A stretch of 64,000 bases of DNA from Actinomycetota bacterium (GCA_016870365.1 VGBW01000002.1:1-64000); one strand, 5' to 3'. Shown: positions 31,949 through 41,145, counted from the stretch's first letter. Translations and numbers: made by a program. Notes: generated by a model not told the origin, from the letters alone.

Positions 31949-32101
31949 TCAGCACTTGGCCGGCTTCAAGGAGAGTATGTAACTGACTTTAATTTACTTG
32001 TGGCAGGTGCTACTATGGCCGCTCTTCCCACCTTAATAATTTTTCTTATCCTTAAGCGCCAGTTCGTTTCAGGTTTGACGCTCGGTTCGACGAGGGGTTA
32101 A
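31940..32101 (+). pseudogene. C-terminal remnant of a MalG-type ABC permease
   Basis: In frame from 31940 to TAA 32099-32101 the sequence reads PITSALGRLQGEYVTDFNLL, then VAGATMAALPTLIIFLILKR and ends FVSGLTLGSTRG. This is the last transmembrane helix and tail found in nearly all MalG-type permeases. A stop at 31925 and lack of a start show it is only the tail. It lies 3 bases before a nucleoside hydrolase gene, so the lost importer probably carried a nucleoside or ribose-like substrate. Confidence 0.8.
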
Positions 32102-32104
32102 GCA

Positions 32105-32932
32105 ATGCGCAAAATCATGGTCGATACTGATATCGGCAGCGATGTTGACGATGCGATGGTGCTAACCGCTCTTCCCACCTTCACAGATTTGAAGGTTCTT
32201 GGTATCACTTGCGTATATGGAGACGTCGAACTAAGAGGGAAGATTGCGCTTAGTTACACAGGTGGTCGATATCCCGTTTTCAAGGGAGAGTCTTTACCAC
32301 TTTACGGTAGTGAGCCTTGGCACTCAGGAATCGAGGGATTCCAGCTTGAGGGCTTGAACTCATTTGCCGCTGCCGATGGAGCTATTGAGTTTCTCCTTTC
32401 TGAAGTTAACGAACATCCAGGGGAGATAGAGATACTTGCGATAGGTCCGCTCACCAACATCGCTACTGCAATAAAGAGAGATCCGAGCTGGAGTTCGAAA
32501 GTTAAAGCGCTATATGTGATGGGCGGGGATTTTGCCCGTGATTTTGCCGAACATAATTTCAAGTGTGATTCGCTCGCTGCTCAGATTGTGTTCGGGGCAG
32601 ATATGAGAATCTGGGTCATGCCACTTAATGTGACCCGACAAGTTTCGATAGAGATTGGCGACTTTGATTTCCTAGGAGATAGCGCTTTGGGCAAGGAAAT
32701 CCGGCAATGGGCAACCTATAGAAATGTCGATTTCAATAATCCGCATGACCTGATCGCCCTTTTGATGGCTCTAGAGCCTGATTTGTTTGATTTTTCCGGT
32801 CTAGGTCAAGTGACCGTCAGCGAAGGTGGCAAGTGTTCTCACGCTGAGTTAGAAAGAGGAAGACATAAGATAGTTAGCGATCTTGATGAATTGGCAGTTC
32901 GGGAGAGAGTGCTTCAGGTACTTAGGAAATGA
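32105..32932 (+). CDS. Inosine-uridine preferring nucleoside hydrolase family protein
   Basis: The 275-residue enzyme hydrolyses N-ribosidic bonds of nucleosides to base and ribose. The calcium-binding N-terminus reads VDTDIGSDVDDAMVL (about 6-20), with LAIGPLTNIATAI (about 117-129), VMGGDF and FKCDSLAAQIVF (about 155). It is slightly shorter than the usual 300-320 residues. It lies 3 bases after the permease remnant and overlaps the ribokinase-like gene by 4, pointing to a former nucleoside uptake and salvage operon. Confidence 0.85.
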   Translation: MRKIMVDTDIGSDVDDAMVLTALPTFTDLKVLGITCVYGDVELRGKIALSYTGGRYPVFKGESLPLYGSEPWHSGIEGFQLEGLNSFAAADGAIEFLLSEVNEHPGEIEILAIGPLTNIATAIKRDPSWSSKVKALYVMGGDFARDFAEHNFKCDSLAAQIVFGADMRIWVMPLNVTRQVSIEIGDFDFLGDSALGKEIRQWATYRNVDFNNPHDLIALLMALEPDLFDFSGLGQVTVSEGGKCSHAELERGRHKIVSDLDELAVRERVLQVLRK

Positions 32933-33807
32933 GTTCAAAGGTAGTTGTGGTCGGGAGCGTCAACGTTGATCTCTCCTGTTACATCGATGCAATCCCATTA
33001 GCGGGTGAGACGAAACGCGGCCTATCTTTCAAAGTCAGTTTTGGCGGAAAGGGAGCGAATCAAGCTGTGATGGCAGCTAGGTGTGGCGTCCCGGTTTCGA
33101 TGATTACAGGGTTTGGTCGAGACGAGAATGGCGAATCGTGTAAGCGCAACTTTGAAGATAACCAGGTCGACTTTTCATCCTCTTTTGACTTTCCAGAGAA
33201 CACTGGAGTTGCACATATTTGGATCGAGCAAGGTGGCGAGAATCGGATAGTGATCATTCCAGGGGCAAATGAGCGTTTGGTCGTAGATGAAGTAACAGAG
33301 CGCTTTGTCAACCTAGAGGATGTCGGGGTTGTGTTATCCCAACTTGAAACTCCTCTAGAAGTTACCGAGAGCGTGTTCATTGCCGCCCAAGAACGCGGGA
33401 TAACGACAATCTTGAATCCTGCGCCATTTAGAGAACTGACTCGAGGACTCCTAGAGAACACCGATTGGCTGGTTGTAAATGAATTGGAATATGAATTGAT
33501 GAGAAGTCCGGGATTCAAAGGCGGGTTGATAATCACACTAGGTGAGGCAGGTGCGGTGCTCCAATCTAGTGATGGTGAGAGAGTTGAGATTCCTGGGCGA
33601 AAGGTTCTTTCGATTGACACAGTTGGCGCGGGCGACTGCTTGATAGGAGCTTTTGCAGCAGGGATTTCCTTGGGGCTTTCTCCTAAAGAGGCGCTCACAT
33701 TTGGCCTCGAATGCGCCGCTATAAGCGTGACTCGTGAGGGAGCCCAAGCTTCCTTTCCCTCCCGGGAAGAGGCGGTGCGAGTGTTAGAGATAGTCTCCCG
33801 ATCATGA
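32929..33807 (+). CDS. Ribokinase-like PfkB kinase
   Basis: The 292-residue kinase shows VVVGSVNVDLSCYIDAIPLAGETKRG at the N-terminus and GGKGANQAVMAARCG (about 38-52), both classic for ribokinase. The catalytic-Asp box is IDTVGAGDCLIGAFAAG (about 225-241). It would phosphorylate ribose released by the hydrolase encoded just upstream. It overlaps both neighbours by 4 bases. Confidence 0.85.
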   Translation: MSSKVVVVGSVNVDLSCYIDAIPLAGETKRGLSFKVSFGGKGANQAVMAARCGVPVSMITGFGRDENGESCKRNFEDNQVDFSSSFDFPENTGVAHIWIEQGGENRIVIIPGANERLVVDEVTERFVNLEDVGVVLSQLETPLEVTESVFIAAQERGITTILNPAPFRELTRGLLENTDWLVVNELEYELMRSPGFKGGLIITLGEAGAVLQSSDGERVEIPGRKVLSIDTVGAGDCLIGAFAAGISLGLSPKEALTFGLECAAISVTREGAQASFPSREEAVRVLEIVSRS

Positions 33808-34754
33808 AAGCAATCTATATAACTGAGTTCGGTGGGCCGGAGGTAATGAAGTATGTCGATCTTCCAGAACCAGTCCCATCGGGTAGCCAGGTCCTTTTGG
33901 ATGTGACTGCGATTGGGATTAATTACGCAGATACGCACCAGACTGAGAATTCATATCTATCCTCACAGAAATTGCCCTTGATTCCAGGGATGGAAGTCGT
34001 GGGCAAGATGCCAGATGGGTCGCGGGTGTTGGCGCTCGCTTCGACGGGTGGATATTGCCAGAAGACGTTGGTGAATCCGAAGACCGTGATTCCACTTCCA
34101 GATGGCGTAAGTGATGGTGCGGCGCTTGCGATGATGGTGCAAGGAACGACTGCGCACATGATCCTAAAGACGATGGGACATGTGAAAGCGGGCCAGAGCG
34201 TTGTGGTTCATGCCGGCGCGGGGGGAGTCGGGTCGGTCGCGATTCAGCTGGCGAAGTTGTGGGGCGCGTATGTAATCGCGGTGACTTCATCGGATGAGAA
34301 GAAGAAGTTATGTAAGGAGTTGGGCGCAGATGCGGTTGTCGATGCCGGGGAAGCGGATTTGAAGGCGGCGTTGATTGCGGCGAATAACGGTAAGCCAGTT
34401 GATTTAGTTTTAGAGATGGTGGGCGGAAGTACCTTTGATCAATCGTTAGAGGCGTTGGCGCCATTTGGTCGATTGATTTTCTACGGTATGGCATCGCGGA
34501 GACCGCCGAAGGGTTTGCAGCCAGGAGTGTTGATGCCGAAATCCCGGACTGTTAGTGGATTTTGGTTAGTGAATGCGCTTGCAAACAAGGAGTTGATGGC
34601 AGAAGTTTTCATGGATCTATTTGGATTGATGATGAGTGGGAAGTTGAAGCCGATTGTTGGGGCGACATATCCGTTGTCGCAGGCAGCGCAGGCTCATCGC
34701 GATATGTTGGCGCGTAAGACAGTAGGCAAAATCGTACTGAATCCAGCTGAGTAA
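33804..34754 (+). CDS. NADPH:quinone reductase-like MDR
   Basis: The 316-residue zeta-crystallin-type dehydrogenase has YVDLPEPVPSGSQVLLDVTAIGINYADTH (about 15-43), lacks zinc-binding Cys/His, and has the NADPH loop VHAGAGGVGSVAIQLAKLWGA (about 132-152) followed by VTSSDEKK. It reduces quinones or enones. It overlaps the ribokinase-like gene by 4 bases. A link to nucleoside use is not obvious, and it may be a bystander at the operon end. Confidence 0.83.
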   Translation: MKAIYITEFGGPEVMKYVDLPEPVPSGSQVLLDVTAIGINYADTHQTENSYLSSQKLPLIPGMEVVGKMPDGSRVLALASTGGYCQKTLVNPKTVIPLPDGVSDGAALAMMVQGTTAHMILKTMGHVKAGQSVVVHAGAGGVGSVAIQLAKLWGAYVIAVTSSDEKKKLCKELGADAVVDAGEADLKAALIAANNGKPVDLVLEMVGGSTFDQSLEALAPFGRLIFYGMASRRPPKGLQPGVLMPKSRTVSGFWLVNALANKELMAEVFMDLFGLMMSGKLKPIVGATYPLSQAAQAHRDMLARKTVGKIVLNPAE

Positions 34755-34786
34755 AAATCAGGTATTCTTCAACCCGCTCTTCCTTT

Positions 34787-34859
34787 GCCCCCCTAGCTCA
34801 GTCGGTAGAGCGTTTCCATGGTAAGGAAAAGGTCATCGGTTCGATTCCGATGGGGGGCT
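34787..34859 (+). tRNA. tRNA-Thr(GGT)
   Basis: Complete cloverleaf: acceptor GCCCCCC/GGGGGGC, D stem GCTC/GAGC, anticodon arm TTTCC-ATGGTAA-GGAAA with anticodon GGT, and T arm ATCGG-TTCGATT-CCGAT. CCA is not encoded. It heads the conserved tRNA-Thr, tRNA-Met, rpmG order. Confidence 0.95.
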
Positions 34860-34881
34860 CGCAGTAAGGCAGGTAACTCTT

Positions 34882-34955
34882 GGCGGGGTAGCTCAGCTTG
34901 GTAGAGCAAGCGGCTCATAATCGCTGTGTCGTGGGTTCAAATCCCGCCTCCGCTA
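34882..34955 (+). tRNA. tRNA-Met(CAT)
   Basis: Cloverleaf with acceptor GGCGGGG/CTCCGCT (two G-T pairs), D arm GCTC-AGCTTGGTA-GAGC, anticodon loop CTCATAA (CAT), T arm GTGGG-TTCAAAT-CCCGC, and encoded CCA at 34956-34958. The first acceptor pair is G-T rather than the open C-A of initiators, so this is probably elongator Met; an Ile2 (lysidine) identity cannot be excluded by eye. Confidence 0.88.
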
Positions 34956-35041
34956 CCAAGATACCTTGCGGTTTGGAGTAAATCCGAGTCGCGAGGTATT
35001 CTCCCCGCCTTACTTGAGGAAAGAAAAATTAAGGAGTCACC

Positions 35042-35212
35042 ATGGCCAGCAAGAGCGTGGATGTCCGCCCAAAGATCACTATGGCCTGCGTGGATTGCAA
35101 AGAGCGTAACTACATCACCAAGAAGAACCGCCGCAACGATCCAGATCGTATGGAGCTAAAGAAGTACTGCCCACGTTGCAAGGCCTCAACTCTTCACCGC
35201 GAAACCCGCTAA
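35042..35212 (+). CDS. rpmG: 50S ribosomal protein L33
   Basis: The 56-residue large-subunit protein starts [16 protein letters not shown] after GGAGTCACC. Two CxxC pairs (CVDC, CPRC) bind zinc, making this the C+ form, and [18 protein letters not shown] is the conserved core. It follows tRNA-Met, the usual actinobacterial order before secE-nusG. A longer overlapping frame from 34926 is a shadow. Confidence 0.95.
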   Translation: MASKSVDVRPKITMACVDCKERNYITKKNRRNDPDRMELKKYCPRCKASTLHRETR

Positions 35213-35225
35213 TTTAAGGCCAGCT

Positions 35226-35906
35226 ATGGCTGGATCGATTCGCATATGTCTAATAGCAGATACTTTTATTGAGGATTTCTCCAAATGCATTTCCTCTATT
35301 AGAAGCCACTGTGATAGCCCAATATCGATATTTGCCTCAGGCAAAGGGCTATCTAGTTATCAAGAGCGCTTTGAGCAAGAAACAGTTATCTATCAGAAGA
35401 ACAAACTTGGCTGGGGACATAGTGTCAATTACCTTCTAAACAACTCAAGCGAGAAGTATCTAGTGATCATGGACTCTTCCACGATATTTACCTCAGATGC
35501 GATTTCACCCACCTTAGAGAAACTTGAACAGGGATACCAGGCCGTGGGATGGCGTGGTGGATTAGTAAATATTGAAGATCAATGGCGAAGCATTGATGAC
35601 AAAGGCGTAGGCGAAGTCGATGTTCTCTTCAGTTATTTCTTAGCACTCGATAGGCAGTTTGCAATTAGCGCAGGGGGAGCTAACCCCTCTGCTACCTATT
35701 ATCGAAATGCTGATATCGAATTAAGCCTGGCCTTAAGGGCTGCTGGGGCAAAGCTCTATCAGATCGATCTTGACCTTAGACAGGAGCGCCATCATGGCTA
35801 TCACGATGTTGATCCTGATTTCCGGGAGAAGAAGTCTAAGGAGAATTACAACCGTATCCTTGAGAAATATCGCGGGCGTAGCGACATCTTGAGTGCGCGG
35901 AGATAG
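35226..35906 (+). CDS. Family 2-like glycosyltransferase
   Basis: The 226-residue protein has a GT-A type layout: SIRICLIADTF, a YQKNKLGWGHSVNYLL segment (about 57-72), YLVIMDSSTIFTSDAI (about 78-93) where DSS stands in for the DxD box, and FLALDRQFAISAGGANPS (about 138-155). Family 2 members add sugars to lipids or polysaccharides, but the weak metal motif leaves activity open. It lies 13 bases after rpmG and just before murB. That slot often holds other genes in Actinobacteria, so it may be a lineage-specific envelope gene. Confidence 0.6.
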   Translation: MAGSIRICLIADTFIEDFSKCISSIRSHCDSPISIFASGKGLSSYQERFEQETVIYQKNKLGWGHSVNYLLNNSSEKYLVIMDSSTIFTSDAISPTLEKLEQGYQAVGWRGGLVNIEDQWRSIDDKGVGEVDVLFSYFLALDRQFAISAGGANPSATYYRNADIELSLALRAAGAKLYQIDLDLRQERHHGYHDVDPDFREKKSKENYNRILEKYRGRSDILSARR

Positions 35907-35916
35907 CCTTCTACTT

Positions 35917-36942
35917 ATGAGCGAGTTACTTGCCAATCACACCAGCCTTCATGTTGGGGGCCCGGCTAAGAAATTCGTTCGCGCAACTAGCGAACAAGAA
36001 CTAGTAGGTGCGGTAAAGAGCTGTGATGAGACGGGCGAGCCAGTATTGATTATGGGCGGGGGATCTAATCTCTTAGTTGCTGATGCTGGTTTTAGTGGCA
36101 CAGTAATTCGCGTTGAAAGTAAAGGAAATACCTTCCATCTTGATGCTTGCAGTGGGGCAATGATCACTGTGGCCTCGGGGGAGGATTGGGATGAATTTGT
36201 AGCATTCATGATTGAAAGAGGTTTTGCCGGCCTTGAGAGCATGTCTGGAATTCCAGGAAGTGTGGGAGCTGCTCCGATTCAAAATATTGGCGCATATGGC
36301 CATGAGATATCAGAGGTAGTAGCAAGGGTTAGATGTTGGGATAGAAAAGAGAGCGCTTATAAGACTTTCTCTAACTCTGAATGCCAGTTTTCTTATCGCT
36401 CATCTATTTTCAAGAGCAACCCTGGAAGATATGTCGTCCTTGGTGTCACCTTCCAACTAAGACAAGGTGAGATGAGCCTTCCTATCACCTATAGCGATCT
36501 AGCTAATTATCTGAAGGTTAGATTAGGGGATCGAGTACTAATTACCGAGCTAAGAAAAGCAGTATTAGCCTTAAGAGCCGCTAAGGGAATGCTCCTTGAT
36601 GAGAAAGAAAGAGATAGTTGGTCTGCTGGGTCCTTCTTTATTAATCCAATATTGAGTGCAAGTGATGCGGAAAAATTACCAAGCGGGGCCCCTAGATGGC
36701 CGCAAGAAGATGGAAGAGTAAAGACCTCTGCGGCATGGCTTATGGAGAGCGCCGGAGTGAAAAAAGGCGATAGCCATAACGGGGCTGGTATATCTAGTAA
36801 GCATGTACTAGCGCTTGTTAATACTGGAAGTGCTAGCGCAGCTGACATATTAGAGCTAGCCCGGATAGCAAGAAAGGCAGTAAAGGATAGGTTTGGAATA
36901 CTACTAGAGCCAGAAGTTGCTCTAGTGGGATTAAATCTATGA
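35917..36942 (+). CDS. murB: UDP-N-acetylenolpyruvoylglucosamine reductase
   Basis: The FAD enzyme reduces UDP-GlcNAc-enolpyruvate to UDP-MurNAc in peptidoglycan synthesis. From ATG 35917 (MSELLANHTSLHVGGPAKKF) it has 341 residues. The GTG at 35893 overlaps the previous gene and adds an atypical tail. FAD and active-site features are MGGGSNLLVAD (about 45-55), GLESMSGIPGSVGAAPIQNIGAYGHEI (about 105-131), proton donor Ser in AGSFFINPI (about 237) and Glu in LLEPEVALVG near the end. It overlaps the CopC-like gene by four bases. Confidence 0.93.
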   Translation: MSELLANHTSLHVGGPAKKFVRATSEQELVGAVKSCDETGEPVLIMGGGSNLLVADAGFSGTVIRVESKGNTFHLDACSGAMITVASGEDWDEFVAFMIERGFAGLESMSGIPGSVGAAPIQNIGAYGHEISEVVARVRCWDRKESAYKTFSNSECQFSYRSSIFKSNPGRYVVLGVTFQLRQGEMSLPITYSDLANYLKVRLGDRVLITELRKAVLALRAAKGMLLDEKERDSWSAGSFFINPILSASDAEKLPSGAPRWPQEDGRVKTSAAWLMESAGVKKGDSHNGAGISSKHVLALVNTGSASAADILELARIARKAVKDRFGILLEPEVALVGLNL

Positions 36943-37424
36943 AAAAGATATTACTTACTTTACTACTTAGTCTTATTTCTCTTAGCCCTGCCTCTAGCCA
37001 TAGCGTCTTAGTCAGCGCTAGTCCCAGTAGTGGTTCAGTTTTAGTTGATTTTCCTATGGAGGTGATACTTGAGTTTAATGAAGGGTTATTATTAGTTGGC
37101 CAAGATGATCCCAATAGCGTTGAAGTCTTTGATGCAGAGGGCAAGTTAGTTTCAGGCAAGTCAAAAGTCTCAGGCGCAAGGATTACTGCAGGGCTCTCAA
37201 TTATCGGCAATGGCGGTTATAGCGTTAAGTACCGCGTAGTCTCAGAAGATGGCCATAGCATCGAAGATGAATATGAATTTGAAGTTCAATCACCGGTTGC
37301 GATTTCAGCACCGGTTGAGGATGAAGCAAATCTCAGTACTAACTCTTCATCCTTGCCGATCACCTCAGCGCTTGTGCTTGCTTTGATTGTTGGGCTAATT
37401 ACCTTAACTAAGAAGCGTAAGTAG
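36939..37424 (+). CDS. Exported CopC-domain copper-binding protein, membrane anchored
   Basis: The 161-residue protein has a signal peptide (1-20), then a CopC domain beginning SHSVLVSASPSSGS, where the first His of the mature chain is the usual copper ligand. EVILEFNEGLLL, VKYRVVSEDGHSIEDEYEFEV (about 95-115) with the second His follow. A C-terminal helix (about 137-155) and KKRK tail anchor it. The domain matches the YcnJ/CopC group used for copper uptake or tolerance. The stop is 3 bases from the convergent aminotransferase stop. Confidence 0.8.
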   Translation: MKKILLTLLLSLISLSPASSHSVLVSASPSSGSVLVDFPMEVILEFNEGLLLVGQDDPNSVEVFDAEGKLVSGKSKVSGARITAGLSIIGNGGYSVKYRVVSEDGHSIEDEYEFEVQSPVAISAPVEDEANLSTNSSSLPITSALVLALIVGLITLTKKRK

Positions 37425-37427
37425 CAC

Positions 37428-38630
37428 TCAAGAATTACTAAGTACCTTCTTTATTCTTGCCACACCTTCGATTATGTCTTCATCTGAGGTGGCATAAGAA
37501 AGCCTGATATATCCCGAAGGTCCAAAGGCCTCGCCAGGAACTACTGCTACTTCGGCCTCCTCCAATATGATCCTAGCAAGCTCAGCAGAAGTAGTTGGAG
37601 TGCGACCATTAATCTCTTTGTTAAGAACGCCTTTCACAGATGGATAAGCATAGAAAGCTCCTTTAGGCATCGGGCAGGTAATTCCTGGGATCTCATTTAG
37701 AAGTTTTACCATCAATCTTCGCCTTCTATCAAAGGCCTCACCCATCTTCCTAACTGCGCTTAAGTCACCATCGAGTGCAGCAACTGCAGCCCTCTGGGCG
37801 ACATTTGAAACATTAGATGATAAATGTGATTGTAGATTAGTAGCAGCTTTGATTACATCCTTTGGCCCGATCATCCAGCCAACTCGCCAACCAGTCATGG
37901 CATAGGTCTTAGCAACCCCATTGACAATTATTGTTTTATCAGCCATCTCTGGAACGAGGACGGGAATTGATGGAGCAGTAGCGCCGTCATAAAGCAGATG
38001 TTCATAGATCTCATCGCTAATAATCCAGATGCCATATTTAGCGGCCCATTGACCAATTGCTTTTACCTGCTCTGCTGCATAGACAGCACCTGTCGGGTTT
38101 GAGGGTGAACAAAAGAGAAGCGCTTTAGTCTTTTCATTTCTTGCAGCCTCTAGTTGATCGATACTTACTAGATAATCTTGGGATTCATCGGCAAATACTT
38201 CAATCGCTTTTCCACCAGCTAATTTGATGCACTCTGGATAAGTGGTCCAGAAAGGAGATGGCAGAATCACCTCATCTTCAGGATTGATAATCGTGGCAAA
38301 TGCTTGATAGACCGCCTGCTTGCCACCATTAGTTACCAGGACTTGGTCTGGACTAATTTCATAATTTGAATCACGCTTGGTCTTATTGACGATCGCTTGG
38401 CGAAGCTCTGGTAGCCCTGGAGTTGGCGAGTAGCGATGATTTGCGACAACCTTTGTGGCGCTAGCTGCTGCTGCAACGATGTAATCAGGGGTGGGAAAAT
38501 CTGGCTCTCCTGCTCCAAAGCCGATGACAGGGCGGCCGGCAGCTTTAAGGGCCTTGGCTTTGGCATCAACGGCTAAGGTTGCTGACTCTGCGATAGCGGC
38601 AATTCTTGAAGAAATTCTGGGCTTGCTCAT
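37428..38630 (-). CDS. Pyridoxal-phosphate aminotransferase, AspC type Ib
   Basis: The class I/II aminotransferase, probably aspartate-specific, has 400 residues from ATG 38630, with AAAGGA nine bases upstream; the ATG at 38648 contains that Shine-Dalgarno and is unlikely. It shows [12 protein letters not shown] (about 35-46), [11 protein letters not shown] (about 97), [11 protein letters not shown] (about 165-175), [11 protein letters not shown] (about 195-205) and the PLP Lys in [16 protein letters not shown] (about 234). It lies between the CopC-like gene and tRNA-Trp, outside any amino acid operon. Confidence 0.9.
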   Translation of the reverse strand: MSKPRISSRIAAIAESATLAVDAKAKALKAAGRPVIGFGAGEPDFPTPDYIVAAAASATKVVANHRYSPTPGLPELRQAIVNKTKRDSNYEISPDQVLVTNGGKQAVYQAFATIINPEDEVILPSPFWTTYPECIKLAGGKAIEVFADESQDYLVSIDQLEAARNEKTKALLFCSPSNPTGAVYAAEQVKAIGQWAAKYGIWIISDEIYEHLLYDGATAPSIPVLVPEMADKTIIVNGVAKTYAMTGWRVGWMIGPKDVIKAATNLQSHLSSNVSNVAQRAAVAALDGDLSAVRKMGEAFDRRRRLMVKLLNEIPGITCPMPKGAFYAYPSVKGVLNKEINGRTPTTSAELARIILEEAEVAVVPGEAFGPSGYIRLSYATSDEDIIEGVARIKKVLSNS

Positions 38631-38806
38631 AGGCGGTAATCCTTTCATAAGCGCAGATGAGCGCGGGCTCTTCCCCTTTAGATGCGGGTTTTACCTAGAG
38701 GGCTCACCTGACCTACACTTTCCCATCCTGGCGCTTGCTTGATCAGGTAATTTGAAGAATCTGATTATGAAAAGTCCATGCTTTGTCGTGTTCGAAAGCG
38801 CCGTAT

Positions 38807-38880
38807 AGGGCAGTAGCTCAACTGGCCAGAGTTCCGGTCTCCAAAACCGGCGGTTGGGGGTTCAAGTCCCTCCTGCCCTG
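38807..38880 (+). tRNA. tRNA-Trp(CCA)
   Basis: Acceptor AGGGCAG/CTGCCCT, D stem GCTC/GAGT, anticodon arm CCGGT-CTCCAAA-ACCGG with anticodon CCA, T arm GGGGG-TTCAAGT-CCCTC, discriminator G. It precedes secE as in most Actinobacteria. TTGATC (38739-38744) and GATTAT (38763-38768) upstream may be its promoter. Confidence 0.95.
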
Positions 38881-38925
38881 CGCAGTTGTATTAACGAGGT
38901 AAGAAGAGAGAAAGGAAAGATGTAA

Positions 38926-39147
38926 ATGAGTGAAAACTCAGAGAGCAAAGAGTTAGGTTTCTTTGCTCGCATCGCCCTTTTCTATCGCCAGGTTATCAAC
39001 GAGCTACGGAAGGTGGTCTGGCCATCTAGGAACATGTTGACCACCTACACCGGAGTGGTCCTAGTCTTCGTGGCCTTTGTTATCGCAGTGGTTTCACTAT
39101 TTGACTTAGCTCTAACTAAATTAGTTTTCTTTGTATTCGGCGATTAA
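38926..39147 (+). CDS. secE: Preprotein translocase subunit SecE
   Basis: The 73-residue SecY partner has one transmembrane helix (about 42-65). The amphipathic region FARIALFYRQVINELRKVVWPSRN just before it is the conserved SecE signature. It is 14 bases upstream of nusG, in the secE-nusG-rplK-rplA order. Confidence 0.95.
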   Translation: MSENSESKELGFFARIALFYRQVINELRKVVWPSRNMLTTYTGVVLVFVAFVIAVVSLFDLALTKLVFFVFGD

Positions 39148-39160
39148 GAGGTAAGCAGGG

Positions 39161-39844
39161 ATGATGAGCGAAGAGCAATTAACTGCCACTACTGATGAAG
39201 TTGTAGCAGAAGACGCAGCAGTAGATACAGATATTGAACTTGAAGAGGAAGAAGTTCAAGAGATCGTACCTCCTGAGGTCGCAGCATTCCGCGCCGAGCT
39301 GGCGGCAAAGGGCGGGGATTGGTATGTCGTCCACTCTTATGCCGGTTTTGAAAAGCGCGTAAAAGGAAACCTGATGCAGCGCATCACCTCACTTCACATG
39401 GAGGATTTCATCTTTGAAATCCAAGTCCCTGAAGAAGAGGTCACTGAGATTAAGAATGGTCAGCGCAAGCAGGTTAAGCGCAATGTTTATCCTGGCTATG
39501 TCTTGGTCCGTATGGACCTTAGTGATGAATCATGGTCTTGTGTGAGAAATACTCCAGGAGTGACTGGATTTGTTGGTAACTCTCATAACCCAAGTCCGCT
39601 GCCACTATCGGAGGCCGAGAGAATGCTGATGCCTAGAGAGCTTAAGAAATCTATGAAGCCCGATGTGAAAGTTGTTGACTTCACTATTGGCGAGTCGGTA
39701 ACAGTTATGGATGGGCCATTTGCCACACTTCCAGCATCGATCTCTGAGATCATGCCTGAGCAGGCAAAACTAAAGGTTTTGGTATCAATCTTTGGCCGTG
39801 AGACTCCGGTTGAGCTCTCATTTCACCAAGTTCAGAAGATCTAA
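39161..39844 (+). CDS. nusG: Transcription elongation/antitermination factor NusG
   Basis: The 227-residue protein has an acidic N-terminal extension (to about 50) common in Actinobacteria. The NGN domain covers about 52-160 ([37 protein letters not shown]) and the KOW domain about 175-227 ([18 protein letters not shown]). It binds RNA polymerase and couples to ribosomes or Rho. Two ATGs occur in tandem at 39161 and 39164. Confidence 0.95.
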   Translation: MMSEEQLTATTDEVVAEDAAVDTDIELEEEEVQEIVPPEVAAFRAELAAKGGDWYVVHSYAGFEKRVKGNLMQRITSLHMEDFIFEIQVPEEEVTEIKNGQRKQVKRNVYPGYVLVRMDLSDESWSCVRNTPGVTGFVGNSHNPSPLPLSEAERMLMPRELKKSMKPDVKVVDFTIGESVTVMDGPFATLPASISEIMPEQAKLKVLVSIFGRETPVELSFHQVQKI

Positions 39845-39874
39845 AGAGAATAGGTAGATAAGGGAGAGGAAGAG

Positions 39875-40303
39875 ATGGCACCGAAGAAGAAGGTCCAAGC
39901 GGTAATCAAGCTGCAGATCCAAGCTGGAGCTGCCACACCTGCCCCACCAGTAGGCCCTGCCCTAGGTCAGCATGGTGTGAACATAATGGACTTTGTTAAG
40001 CAATATAACGCCGCCACCGAGAAGCAAAAAGGCGAGATCGTTCCGGTTGAGATCACTGTCTATGAAGATCGCTCCTTCACCTTTATTACCAAGACCCCTC
40101 CTGCCTCACGTCTACTTCTTAAAGCAGCAGGACTTGAAAAAGGTTCCTCAGTCCCTCACAAGGACAAAGTTGGCTCAGTTACTTGGAAGCAATGTGAGGA
40201 TATTGCCACCTTGAAAAAGGATGACCTAAACGCCAATGATGTTAAAGCTGGAGCAAAGATCATCGCAGGAACTGCAAGATCGATGGGAATTATCGTCAAC
40301 TAA
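39875..40303 (+). CDS. rplK: 50S ribosomal protein L11
   Basis: The 142-residue protein is of normal length. It has [29 protein letters not shown] at the N-terminus and the rRNA-binding C-domain with [10 protein letters not shown] and [23 protein letters not shown] precedes the ATG. It forms the stalk base where EF-G and RelA act. Confidence 0.97.
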   Translation: MAPKKKVQAVIKLQIQAGAATPAPPVGPALGQHGVNIMDFVKQYNAATEKQKGEIVPVEITVYEDRSFTFITKTPPASRLLLKAAGLEKGSSVPHKDKVGSVTWKQCEDIATLKKDDLNANDVKAGAKIIAGTARSMGIIVN

Positions 40304-40310
40304 ATAGGTC

Positions 40311-40342
40311 GTGGGAGGACCGCGCTGGTCCGCTACTACCAC
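40311..40342 (+). promoter_or_regulatory. L1-binding autoregulatory site between rplK and rplA
   Basis: GTGGGAGGACC..GGTCC..CTACTACCAC can fold into a GGACC/GGTCC stem closed by GTGG/CCAC with an internal loop. This copies the L1 site of 23S rRNA and is the kind of element L1 uses to repress its own mRNA. It lies in the 77-base gap between the two genes. Confidence 0.6.
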
Positions 40343-40380
40343 TACTTCCAAAGCAAAGAAAGGGAAAAGAGGGAGAAGAT

Positions 40381-41091
40381 ATGAAGCGCAGTAAGAAATA
40401 CACCGCAGCAGCGGCGAAGATAAATAAGGGCCAGCTCTACACCCCGCTATCTGGTATGAAGCTGGTTAGAGAAACTAATGTCACCAAATACGATGCCTCA
40501 GTCGAGGTCTCCATGGTTCTCGGCGTTGATCCTAAGAAAGCAGATCAAGCAGTTCGCTCTGTGGTCAACCTGCCACATGGAACCGGAAGGAGCGCGCGCG
40601 TTCTAGTCTTTGCAACAGGCCCAAGGGCAGAGGAGGCCAAGGCAGCAGGGGCCGATATCGTCGGTGGCGATGAGTTAATTGAAGAAGTCAACAAGGGCCG
40701 CCTTGATTATGACGCGGTAGTTTCAACCCCTGAGTTAATGGGCAAGGTGGGGCGCCTTGGAAAAGTTCTTGGGCCCCGTGGTCTTATGCCAAATCCCAAG
40801 ACTGGAACTGTTACTACCGATGTGGCAAAGGCTGTCGGCGATATCAAAGGTGGAAAGATCGAATTCCGCGTTGATAAGGATTGCAACCTACATTTCATTA
40901 TTGGTAAGTCCTCATTTAGCGCAGAGGCGCTTGCTGATAACTATGCCGCAGCATTCGATGAGATCTTGCGCGCTAAGCCTGCCTCATCTAAGGGTCGCTA
41001 TATTAGAAAGGCAGTTGTCTCAACCACGATGGGACCTGGGGTAAGCCTTGATCCAAGCTATGCCCGTGAAGGTGGACCAGCAATAGAGTAA
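40381..41091 (+). CDS. rplA: 50S ribosomal protein L1
   Basis: The 236-residue protein has [29 protein letters not shown] (about 41-69), [22 protein letters not shown] (about 122-143) and GKIEFRVDK. It is full length and binds the L1 stalk as well as the leader site upstream. Start ATG follows GAGGGAGAAGAT. Confidence 0.97.
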   Translation: MKRSKKYTAAAAKINKGQLYTPLSGMKLVRETNVTKYDASVEVSMVLGVDPKKADQAVRSVVNLPHGTGRSARVLVFATGPRAEEAKAAGADIVGGDELIEEVNKGRLDYDAVVSTPELMGKVGRLGKVLGPRGLMPNPKTGTVTTDVAKAVGDIKGGKIEFRVDKDCNLHFIIGKSSFSAEALADNYAAAFDEILRAKPASSKGRYIRKAVVSTTMGPGVSLDPSYAREGGPAIE

Positions 41092-41107
41092 GTAGTTCCT
41101 CTAAACA

Positions 41108-41145
41108 AATACCCCATCTCCTAACCGCAGTGGGGTATTGCTTTC
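41108..41145 (+). terminator. Intrinsic terminator after rplA
   Basis: AATACCCCA and TGGGGTATT form a perfect 9-bp stem around a 14-base loop, followed by GCTTTCCCC. It ends the secE-rplA transcript before the inserted secreted-protein gene. Confidence 0.8.

Noticed and set aside
33060-34494. Long antisense frames opposite the ribokinase and quinone reductase genes
   Set aside because: Low-complexity Ser/Pro/Arg composition typical of shadows of GC-richer genes; both sense genes have clear family motifs.
34926-35159. 77-residue frame over tRNA-Met and rpmG
   Set aside because: Overlaps a tRNA and L33 in another frame; L33 is unmistakable.
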